Part shown: positions 1-5,668 of the stretch, one piece after another | Numbering within the stretch: the first letter of the stretch is position 1 | Layout of the letters: the number at the start of each line of letters is the position of its first letter | Assembly (NCBI GenBank): GCA_020059785.1 | Contig: JAGVBL010000392.1 | Location: 1 to 6,755 of the forward strand | Direction: 5' to 3' | Source of the DNA: Ignavibacteriales bacterium | Lineage (GTDB): Bacteria; Bacteroidota; Ignavibacteria; Ignavibacteriales; Melioribacteraceae | DNA: 6,755 nucleotides | Notes under the pieces: generated by a model | The model's database searches: none | Told to the model about the DNA's origin: nothing | Seen by the model: only the letters and a program-made list of their open reading frames with translations | Program-made: the position numbers and the translations under genes

Positions 1-119
1 AAGGGCAGTGTTCTTATTAAGGGGATACACAGTTTAATATGAACAGTTACAACATAAAATTTGTGATTATTAATAGCAAGAGATTTTTTGTGGTTGGTGG
101 TTGATGATTTGTGATTTGT

Positions 120-149
120 GGAAAGAAGGGAAAAGGAAAGAAGGAAAGA
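120..149 (+). repeat. 30-nt purine-only tract
   Basis: Every base from 120 to 149 on the plus strand is A or G, with internal GGAAAGAA/GGAAAGAT repetition. It is directly followed by the first copy of the 34-bp direct repeat. Such tracts can adopt unusual DNA structure, but no function is implied; it may simply be low-complexity intergenic sequence. Confidence 0.6.
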
Positions 150-153
150 TGGG

Positions 154-262
154 GGTTGCGTTGTTCTTGTCCTTGACTATTCCTCGCATACGAGAGCAGA
201 GTTCAGAGTGTAGAGCGAAGAGTGAATGGTTGCGTTGTTCTTGTCCTTCGACTATTCCTCGC
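154..262 (+). repeat. Two-copy 34/35-bp direct repeat
   Basis: Copy 1 is at 154-187 and copy 2 at 228-262. Both start GGTTGCGTTGTTCTTGTCCTT and end GACTATTCCTCGC; the only difference is one extra C in copy 2 before GACTATT. They are separated by 40 bp of purine-rich sequence. Such near-identity in non-coding DNA points to a recent duplication or a dispersed intergenic repeat family. The second copy runs into a hairpin-forming sequence, whereas copy 1 is followed by a smaller CTCG-CATA-CGAG hairpin. Confidence 0.75.
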
Positions 263-289
263 TTCGCTCGGAATGCTCAGGACTGAAGG
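245..289. repeat. Imperfect inverted repeat (hairpin)
   Basis: The sequence begins CCTTC and ends GAAGG. Nested inside are ATTCC and GGAAT flanking a GC-rich centre around CGCTTCGC. Several positions between the outer and inner stems do not pair, so this is an imperfect hairpin. No T-tract follows, so a rho-independent terminator is unlikely. It resembles the short dispersed palindromes found between genes in many Bacteroidota and relatives, but that resemblance is from memory. Confidence 0.45.
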
Positions 290-312
290 TTCTTAGTTAA
301 AGAAAGTGACAG

Positions 313-360
313 GTGACAAAGTAACAAAGTAACAGAGTGACAAAGGGACAGAGTGAAGAA
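313..360 (+). repeat. Degenerate 8-nt tandem array
   Basis: Six consecutive 8-nt units can be read: GTGACAAA, GTAACAAA, GTAACAGA, GTGACAAA, GGGACAGA, GTGAAGAA. A shorter related unit (GTGACAG) precedes them at 306-312, and weaker variants follow to about 390. The period is strict while the units drift by one or two bases, as expected for an old slippage-generated array. The units are too short, and without spacers, to be CRISPR. No open frame makes use of the period. Confidence 0.75.
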
Positions 361-439
361 GACTGAAGACGGATGACAGAGAACGGAGAAGGAATAAACG
401 ATTGAAAGAGAATCTAATGCTTAAAAAATTTACTATGAT

Positions 440-492
440 AATCTGCGAAAATCGAGCATTCAATTTTGCTTGTTAAAAAATCTGCGGAATCC
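440..492 (+). repeat. Pair of AATCTGCG-type repeats
   Basis: AATCTGCGAAAATC at 440-453 recurs as AATCTGCGGAATCC at 479-492, separated by 25 bp. The second copy continues into CCGTGATAT. They lie in a gene-free region. They may belong to a degenerate dispersed repeat family, but two short copies are weak evidence by themselves. Confidence 0.4.
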
Positions 493-652
493 GTGATATT
501 TATTTTTGTCTTGAGAAGTTTTTTGAACTTATGACTAAGAATAAAATCTCAAGGGAGAGCCTTTTTCTCTTGACAAGTAACCTTTAATATGCGGTCTATT
601 TTAATATAAGTGATTACTTTTTGGTAATCCTCATTACAAAGAAAACCTTGTG

Positions 653-1810
653 CTAATTAAAGCCGGCTTCGGATTTACCGATCCGTATTGCATCAAAGCC
701 GTACTTATCACGTATCTTCATTACGGCTCTTAACATCCTCTTGCGGATCGTATAATTGTCTTCAAATAAAATACATTGTTCTGTATAGTGATTTAATTTG
801 CTTAAATGAATTCCAATCAGCCGTATTCCTACTCTTCGTGTAAACGATTTTTCAAAAAGATCCTTAGCAATTTCAAAAACAACTTTGTCATCATCGGTCG
901 GTTCAATTGTCTTTGCACGTGTTAACGTAACAAAGTCTGTGTATCTAAGTTTTATAGAGATGGTTGAAGTCTGCCAGTTTTCATTCCGCAGAAGCTGACA
1001 TACTTTGCTAACAAGTTCAAAAAGTATATCTTCAATTTTTGTTCTGCTTATCAGGTCCTTATCGAATGTTGTTTCCTTGGAGATACTTTTCCTTTCATAT
1101 TCGGTGACAAGAATGTCATTTCCTTTGCCGTTGGCGTTCTTCCATAATTCTGTTCCAAACTTGCCGAGTAGGGCTGACAAATAATTTGGGGATGCTTTTG
1201 CAATATCGCCTACAACGCTGAATCCTCTGGAACGAAGCATTGGAAAAGTTGCCTTGCCAATACCGGGTATCTTCTCGATTGGGAGAGGAGCTAAAAAGTC
1301 TTTCTCGCCGCCCGGGGGTACAAAGGTAATTCCTCTCGGTTTTTTGAAGTCAGATGCAATCTTTGCAATCGTTTTATTGGATGCTATACCTATAGAGCTT
1401 GGAAGGTGAAACCGGTCCCATATTTCATTTTGCAGCTTTTCGGCAAATTTAGCCGGCTCGCCGTAAATCTTTTCGCACCCGGTAAAGTCAAGGTAGAATT
1501 CATCAATCGAAGCTTGCTGTACAATAGGAAAATAACGCTCTAAAAAGCGTTTTACGGCTCTTGAGAACCGCCCGTACTCTTTTCCATGCCCATGCAGATA
1601 AATGCCATGGGGGCATAATCTAAAAGCGTTTCTGATGGGCATAGCCGAATGAAGTCCGAACCGCCGGGCTTCGTAACTGCAAGCGGCTACAACGCCGCGT
1701 CCGTGCGGGTCCCCGCCTACAATAACAGGTTTTCCTTCTAATGAAGGGTCTAAAATCCTTTCTACAGAAACAAAAAACGCATCCATATCGAGGTGAAAAA
1801 TCGTTTTCAT
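653..1810 (-). CDS. dinB: DNA polymerase IV (Y-family translesion polymerase)
   Basis: A 385-residue Y-family DNA polymerase that would copy past damaged template bases in the cytoplasm, with low fidelity. The family's signatures are in order. Palm motif HLDMDAFFVSVE carries metal ligand D8 and the steric-gate region F12-F13. YEAR lies at 46-49. SIDEFYLD at 101-108 carries D103 and E104. SIGIASNKTIAKIASD lies at about 139-154, followed by KPRG. A helix-hairpin-helix IPGIGKA starts at 181. The little finger begins about KSISKETTF at 241. QCILF at 345-349 fits the QxxLF sliding-clamp motif, and a basic helical tail follows. Length is normal and no key residue is missing, so it looks functional. 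The ATG at 1810 gives the expected N-terminus; no clear Shine-Dalgarno sequence precedes it. It is divergent from a ruined dnaE gene and probably shared an SOS-controlled promoter region with it. Confidence 0.95.
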   Translation of the reverse strand: MKTIFHLDMDAFFVSVERILDPSLEGKPVIVGGDPHGRGVVAACSYEARRFGLHSAMPIRNAFRLCPHGIYLHGHGKEYGRFSRAVKRFLERYFPIVQQASIDEFYLDFTGCEKIYGEPAKFAEKLQNEIWDRFHLPSSIGIASNKTIAKIASDFKKPRGITFVPPGGEKDFLAPLPIEKIPGIGKATFPMLRSRGFSVVGDIAKASPNYLSALLGKFGTELWKNANGKGNDILVTEYERKSISKETTFDKDLISRTKIEDILFELVSKVCQLLRNENWQTSTISIKLRYTDFVTLTRAKTIEPTDDDKVVFEIAKDLFEKSFTRRVGIRLIGIHLSKLNHYTEQCILFEDNYTIRKRMLRAVMKIRDKYGFDAIRIGKSEAGFN

Positions 1811-1839
1811 ATAAATTTTGAATTAACTGTTTTTAGCTA

Positions 1840-1866
1840 TTGACTTTGTTTCCGCCAAATTATAAT
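1840..1866 (+). promoter_or_regulatory. Putative dnaE promoter, with overlapping reverse TATAAT for dinB
   Basis: Rightward, TTGACT at 1840-1845 and a perfect TATAAT at 1861-1866 are separated by 15 bp, slightly short of the optimum. Leftward, a TATAAT reads from 1864 to 1859 on the minus strand and could serve dinB, but I see no good -35 hexamer for it. The two -10 boxes overlap, so transcription in the two directions may compete or be jointly controlled. The downstream palindrome at 1870-1885 would cover the rightward start point and the leftward -35 zone. This is read from sequence only. Confidence 0.45.
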
Positions 1867-1869
1867 ACA

Positions 1870-1885
1870 GTGTACAAATGTTCAC
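1870..1885. promoter_or_regulatory. Putative LexA/SOS operator
   Basis: GTGTACAAATGTTCAC pairs with its own reverse complement at 12 of 16 positions. Its core GTAC-AAAT-GTTC differs at one base from GAACNNNNGTTC, the LexA box form known from Gram-positive bacteria. Its position in the spacer between dinB and a dnaE-type polymerase gene, overlapping both candidate promoters, fits SOS control of translesion polymerases. The LexA consensus of this lineage is not known to me, and a single site cannot define it. It also overlaps the ATG at 1878, so that codon may lie near the transcript's 5' end. Confidence 0.4.
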
Positions 1886-3378
1886 TATTAATATGAAAAA
1901 TTCCCGGTTAACAAGCAATACTCTTATTCTGGATATGTCGGTTTACCGTCTGCCGAATAGTAAAGATCATTCCAGAATATTTGATGCTGTTCCTAAAATT
2001 GTAAAGGGAACCGGCTTCAACATATTCGATTATTACAAAGTATTTGATGATGAAGAGACAAAGAGAATAATAAGAGAAGGGGAAACTATCGGGTGCTTTT
2101 ATATCGAAAGTCCGGGAATGCGTTCGCTTCTACGGCGAACCAATTGCGATACATTTGAAATGCTTACTGCAGTTTCATCGGTTATACGTCCTGGCGTTGC
2201 AGAATCCGGAATGATGAAAGAATTTGTAGAGAGGCATAAGGATCCTAAGCGTAGAAAATACCTTGTGCCGGAAATGGAAAAGTATTTAGGCGAAACATAC
2301 GGTGTTATGGTCTACCAGGAAGATGTTATAAAAGTTGCTCATCACATCGTAGGCTTAACTCTGGAAGAAGCCGATTTGCTGCGGAGAGAAAGGTTATTCC
2401 GAAGAAGTATCGCAGAAGTTGTGGAAGCAGATAAAATCATTTGCAGGTTATGCATTTTGTAAAGCTCACAGCGCTTCATTTGCACTTCTATCGTTTCAGG
2501 TTGCATATCTTAAAGCTCATTACCCGGCGGAATTTATGGCGGCGGTTCTGAGTAACCAGGGCGGATATTATTCCGCAGCTGTCTATATATCCGAAGCACA
2601 AAGGCTTGGAATAAAAGTTTTACTGCCTTCTGTTAATAAGAGTGTGTATGAATATGCCGGCAGCGGAAAAGAAATAAGAATCGGTTTGATGGCAATTAAA
2701 AATCTTGTGAAGAATGTAATTGATAAAATTATTATGGAGAGGGAACAAAGAGGGAGTTTTTCCTCGCTTTCAGATTTTCTAAAACGGACACAGCTAACTT
2801 ACGAACAGACGGAGATACTGATAAAGTGCGGTGCAATGGATTGCTTGGGGCAGACGCGTCCAACTTTACTCCGGCTTATAGACCTTTATTTCAGTCACAG
2901 GAAATTAATCCTTGGCAACGGATCGGATTTGTTTGAGAACGAAACTGTTAAGCTGGAAAAGGAAATTGTTACGTTGCGTCAGTTCAGCGCAGATGAAATG
3001 TGCGTTCGCGAATACGAAGCATTCGGCTATATGATAACCAAACACCCGCTCGAATTCTTTGCTCAGGAAATTGACGCTCCCGGGGTTGTTAAAGCATCCG
3101 AAATGATGAAGTATCATAATCGTGTTGTGAAGATGATCGGATGGTATATGACTTCGAAAAGAATTAAAACAAGTAAAGGCGAAATAATGAAGTTCCTTTC
3201 GCTCGAGGATTTATCGGGAACGTTTGAAGCGGTAATCTTTCCTAACGCATATCAGAAATATGCAGAGCTTACTATTTCGATGGGTCCCTATTTTGTTGAG
3301 GGACGCGTTGATGCTTTGAACGGCAACAATATAATTGTAGAAAACCTTTCGGTTCTGGCTGCGGAAAAGGCGAGATCA
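1878..3378 (+). pseudogene. Degenerate DNA polymerase III alpha subunit (dnaE/imuC-like)
   Basis: Remnant of a C-family DNA polymerase. The first frame (1878-2462) carries finger-domain motifs: IGCFYIESPGMRSLLRR, SSVIRPGVAESGMM and ETYGVMVYQEDVIKVAHHIV, ending in EEADLLRR. The second frame resumes at about 2389 as KGYSEEVSQKLWKQIKSFAG, then YAFCKAHSASFALLS and YLKAHYPAEFMAAVL, a helix-hairpin-helix region and an OB fold (FLSLEDLSGTFEAVIFP). About 25 conserved residues between LRR and KGYS are missing, so an internal deletion of net length 2 mod 3 caused the frame change. The N-terminal PHP domain and the palm aspartates are absent. The first ~40 residues match no DnaE segment I can place, though the opening MFT resembles some DnaE N-termini. 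Coding ends in transposase sequence. The pairing with dinB suggests a translesion (ImuC/DnaE2-like) role in the ancestor. It cannot now polymerise. Confidence 0.85.
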
Positions 3379-4037
3379 ATCACTTATAGAGTATTAAAAT
3401 CGGCTGGATTATTAAACCGCTGGAACAAAGTTAAAAAATCAATCAAAGGAAATGGATTTGATCAACCGACCATGCCGCATCAACACTGGCATGCGAATAT
3501 TAAGTATGTAAACTTCAGGGGAACATTTTTATTCCTCATTTCGGTTATTTATGGTTACTCCCGCTATATCGTTCATCATGAGCTTAGAACAAACATGCAA
3601 GAATATGACGTTCAAATTACTATTCAATTACTATTCAGAGAGCTTTAGAAAAGTATCCTTTCGCAAGACCCCGACTCATTACCGACAACGGTTCTCAGTT
3701 TATTTCTAAGGACTTCGCTGAATATCTGAAACTTGTTGGTCTTCAGCATATCAGAACATCGATCGCTTACCCGCAGAGCAACGGTAAGATTGAACGTTAT
3801 CTCAGAACAATTCACCAAGAATGTTTGATGACTAAATCTCTGATTGATCTTGATGATGCCAGAAAACAGATCGCTGAATTTATTGAGTACTACAATACTA
3901 AACGTTTGCACAGTTCTTTGTTTTACTTAACACCCCATGATTTTTTGAATGATAAAATTAATGAGAAACTTGAGGAGAGAAATACTAAATTGCAATTGGC
4001 TGAACAAGCACGTTATGAGGTGAAAAATGTCGGCTAA
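3379..4037 (+). pseudogene. Truncated, frameshifted IS3-family transposase (rve/DDE)
   Basis: The first frame (to 3648) reads ITYRVLKSAGLLNRW, then HQHWHANIKYVNFRGTFLF and GYSRYIVHHELR. The second frame, from about 3636, reads RALEKYPFARPRLITDNG to QSNGKIER and on to EYYNTKRLHSSL and a stop at 4037. The second catalytic Asp (codon 3684-3686) and the Glu (3792-3794) are spaced 35 residues apart, the DD(35)E pattern of the IS3 group. The first catalytic Asp, expected in HTDISY, is Asn (codon 3496-3498), consistent with GAT to AAT. The usually conserved Asp of IDGYSR is Tyr at 3550-3552. The frame change comes from an 11-bp tandem duplication at 3615-3637; removing one unit restores DVQITIQRALEK. 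Inactive by several independent lesions. Confidence 0.9.
3615..3637 (+). repeat. 11-bp tandem duplication that breaks the transposase frame
   Basis: AATTACTATTC occurs twice in direct tandem plus one extra base (23 bp of period 11). Deleting one unit joins the two transposase frames with exactly the expected family residues across the join. The duplication is therefore a secondary mutation, not part of the original gene, and is typical of replication slippage. Confidence 0.9.
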
Positions 4038-4169
4038 TTTTTTCCATTACTTAATTAATACGAAATTCCATTTCACGCTGAACCAATACACTTAATATCA
4101 CTCTTTAGATAGAACTTATTTTCAATTCCCTCTGTTATTTAATTATTACATTTTAAGAAAGGAAAATAA

Positions 4170-4808
4170 ATGAAAGTTGGAATTCTTGGTTCTGGAACTG
4201 TTGCTAAACAAATTGCATCCGGATTTATTAATGCGGGTCATCAGGTTAAACTTGGTACTCGCGATGCTGAAAAACTTAAAGAATGGCAGAAGTCGATTCC
4301 CGGTGTAACAGTTGGTAGCTTTTCGGATGCTGCTTCCTTTGGTGAAGTTGTTGCTATTGCTACTTTATGGTCTGGAACCGAAAACGCACTTAGATTAGCT
4401 GGTATAGAAAATATTAAAAGTAAAATTGTAATTGATATTACAAATCCTCTGGACTTTAGTAGTGGAGTACCGCCAAAATTTTCTGTAACATATGGAAACT
4501 CTGCTGGTGAACAAATCCAAAACTGGCTTAAAGATTCTAAAGTTGTAAAAGCATTTAATACGGTAAGCGCTTCAATTATGATTAATCCAAAATTAGAAGA
4601 GGGTAATCCGGATCTGTTAATTGCAGGTAATGACCTTGATGCAAAGAAAGTTGTTACAGAAATTGCAAAAAGTTTCGGCTGGCAAAATGTTATAGATATG
4701 GGAGATATAAAACAAGCTTTCTGGCTGGAAACATTTGCAATGTTATGGATTGAATTCGGGTTTAAGTATAATCACTGGACACATGCATTCAAGTTATTGT
4801 ACAAATAA
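4170..4808 (+). CDS. NADPH/F420-type oxidoreductase, Rossmann fold
   Basis: A 212-residue protein of the NADP oxidoreductase, coenzyme F420-dependent family (COG2085-like). The start has the dinucleotide-binding motif GILGSGTVA (G7, G9, A12), with KLGTRD near residues 27-32 after the second strand; the Arg there suits NADPH phosphate binding. Further family hallmarks are VIDITNPLD, KVVKAFNTVSAS, LLIAGNDLDAKKVV and FGWQNVIDMGDIKQA. The length is normal for this single-domain family. A good ribosome site (AAGAAAGGA, six bases before the ATG) supports the start. The true substrate is unknown: many relatives outside F420-producing lineages are annotated only as predicted dinucleotide-binding enzymes, and no F420 gene is nearby. 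It lies alone between the IS remnant and a tRNA, so no operon partner helps. It appears intact. Confidence 0.85.
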   Translation: MKVGILGSGTVAKQIASGFINAGHQVKLGTRDAEKLKEWQKSIPGVTVGSFSDAASFGEVVAIATLWSGTENALRLAGIENIKSKIVIDITNPLDFSSGVPPKFSVTYGNSAGEQIQNWLKDSKVVKAFNTVSASIMINPKLEEGNPDLLIAGNDLDAKKVVTEIAKSFGWQNVIDMGDIKQAFWLETFAMLWIEFGFKYNHWTHAFKLLYK

Positions 4809-4827
4809 TTTTAGAATATTACTATTC

Positions 4828-4858
4828 TTGATAATAACCCAAATTAAATCTAATTTTG
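4828..4858 (+). promoter_or_regulatory. Putative Bacteroidota-type promoter of tRNA-Leu
   Basis: TTG at 4828-4830 and TAATTTTG at 4851-4858 match the -33 TTG and -7 TAnnTTTG elements known for the primary sigma factor of Bacteroidota, with 20 bases between them, within the reported range. The predicted start would fall a few bases before the tRNA at 4871. AT-rich DNA gives chance matches, so this is a moderate call. Confidence 0.45.
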
Positions 4859-4870
4859 CACCTCATTAAT

Positions 4871-4956
4871 GCCGAAGTGGCGGAATTGGTAGACGCGCTG
4901 GACTCAAAATCCAGTGGGGCTCAAACCTCGTGCCGGTTCGAGTCCGGCCTTCGGTA
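4871..4956 (+). tRNA. tRNA-Leu (anticodon CAA)
   Basis: An 86-nt class II tRNA that decodes the UUG leucine codon. The acceptor stem GCCGAAG pairs with CTTCGGT (last pair G-U), with discriminator A at 4956. The anticodon stem CTGGA/TCCAG encloses the loop CTCAAAA, giving CAA. The T stem is GCCGG/CCGGC around TTCGAGT. A long variable arm lies between anticodon and T arms, as leucine tRNAs require. The CCA end is not encoded: CTA follows the discriminator, so CCA must be added enzymatically. A candidate promoter lies just upstream and a terminator just downstream, so it is probably transcribed alone. Confidence 0.95.
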
Positions 4957-4957
4957 C

Positions 4958-4990
4958 TAAGCCCAATAAATTGTTGGGCTTACTTTTTTG
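4958..4990 (+). terminator. Rho-independent terminator of tRNA-Leu
   Basis: TAAGCCCAA at 4958-4966 pairs perfectly with TTGGGCTTA at 4974-4982 across a 7-nt loop, followed by C and six T (4983-4989). It begins two bases after the mature tRNA. The right arm and T-tract double as the last codons (Thr-Lys-Lys-stop) of the degenerate gene on the opposite strand. Reading leftward there is no T-tract, so it would act chiefly for the tRNA. Confidence 0.85.
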
Positions 4991-5642
4991 TGATAATTGA
5001 CTCACTTTTTAGTTTAACAATAAGCGCATCAATACCGGTCGATATAGCTTCATCTAAAGGGTAACTGGGAGTTTATTGTGACGGATATACTAACTCATAG
5101 CTATACTTACTTACACCATTAACATTTGCTGCCCAAAGAACTGAACCATCGAGCAACGAAATCATAAAATAATTGAAATTGCTTCTTGTAATATTATCTA
5201 AATACATCCTTCCATGTCTAAAAGTTGTGCTGTTATTATGTTCATATTCGTAAACATTCCCAATTATAATCGCATCGCAATTATTGTGTTTTAAATATAT
5301 GCCAAGGTCTGTAGTGTAAAATAAATCAACATTAATTTCTTGCTTTTCCCTTATAGATATTAAAAGACTATCAATTGTAATAGAATCGGCAGCAGATATC
5401 TTATCAATATCTACTAGCTTAAAATTATTGAATTCTCCTAAACGGTTGTAAAATTGATTGGTAGAATAGAATGTGCCGTTATCAGTTGTATCATCGTTAA
5501 GCATTGGTAATAGTACTACTGTTTCTATTTTGTAGTTTGAGTAATTTGGCGAGCGGTAGAATTCTAAAACCTGGCAACCTTCTTATACTTCATCATATTG
5601 AGTGGCCGATAAAAGTAAAATTTCTAATTGAAAGAAAAAACT
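4980..5642 (-). pseudogene. Nonsense-mutated copy of the neighbouring putative lipoprotein gene
   Basis: In one continuous minus-strand frame this stretch encodes a relative of the intact gene just upstream (5669-6358), broken by stop codons. From the 5' side it reads a hydrophobic stretch (QLEILLLSATQYDEV), a TAA at 5585-5583, then LEFYRSPNYSNYKIE and the main open part with DDTTDNGTFYSTN, LVDIDKI, CDAIIIGNV and SLLDGSVLWAANV, a second TAA at 5075-5073, and finally AISTGIDALIVKLKSES ending at 4980. These segments align end to end with the intact copy; over about 89 hand-aligned residues I counted roughly 55 identities. No ATG, GTG or TTG start is seen before the first stop and the lipobox Cys is absent, so export is lost. 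A 143-residue product starting at 5504 is open but would lack its signal and C-terminus. Tandem duplication followed by decay is the simplest explanation. Confidence 0.85.
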
Positions 5643-5668
5643 TTATAAAGTCCTCAATTTAATCCTTA

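Larger units (their letters stand above)
1..652. other. Intergenic region with repeats, no gene seen
   Basis: No reading frame here looks like a protein. The one open frame of about 60 codons near 101-286 is a translation of repeats and purine-rich sequence with no recognisable motif. The stretch holds a purine run at 120-149, short 7-nt tandem repetition around 91-120, a 34/35-bp direct repeat, an imperfect hairpin, an 8-nt-period array and a pair of AATCTGCG elements, listed separately where they merit it. From about 500 to 652 the sequence is plain AT-rich DNA downstream of the dinB stop codon, with a small GATTAC/GTAATC inverted repeat at 612-629 that lacks a T-tract. I see no RNA gene. 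Confidence 0.7.
3379..4090 (+). mobile_element. Remnant of an IS3-type insertion sequence
   Basis: The stretch contains the C-terminal part of a DDE transposase and its downstream flank. The left end, any orfA and the N-terminal part of orfB are missing; the remnant begins abruptly after dnaE codons. The right boundary is uncertain. CCATTTCACGCTGAACCAATACA at 4068-4090 (its last bases ending in CA) is a candidate terminal inverted repeat, but the matching left end is not in the window, so this cannot be tested here. With the catalytic defects and lost end it cannot move on its own. Confidence 0.6.

Noticed and set aside
101..286. 61-residue open frame in the left repeat region
   Set aside because: It translates the purine tract and both copies of the direct repeat; no ribosome site, no motif, and the composition follows the repeats.
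306..360. CRISPR-like array
   Set aside because: Units are 8 bp and contiguous with no spacers; it is a microsatellite-like tandem repeat.
612..629. GATTAC/GTAATC inverted repeat as terminator of dinB
   Set aside because: Six AT-rich pairs and no T-tract in the dinB direction; too weak to call.
2905..3117. Minus-strand 70-residue open frame inside dnaE
   Set aside because: Lies opposite clear DnaE coding motifs; no motif or start signal of its own.
2419..3648. A genuine functional DnaE-transposase fusion protein
   Set aside because: Both halves are truncated, the first catalytic Asp of the transposase is lost, the DnaE part has no polymerase active site, and the TTG start is internal to a frameshifted gene.
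3615..3660. Programmed ribosomal frameshift of an IS3 element
   Set aside because: No slippery A-rich site; the frame change is inside the catalytic core and is explained exactly by the 11-bp duplication.
3645..3911. Minus-strand 88-residue open frame over the transposase
   Set aside because: Opposite the catalytic DDE segment, which explains the sequence; a shadow frame.
4813..4828. AGAATA/TATTCT inverted repeat as terminator of the oxidoreductase gene
   Set aside because: Short AT-rich stem, no T-tract, and it runs into the candidate -33 element of the tRNA promoter.
4871..5000. tRNA as integration site of a mobile element
   Set aside because: No integrase and no second copy of the tRNA 3' end is visible; the nearby IS remnant is of a type that does not target tRNAs.
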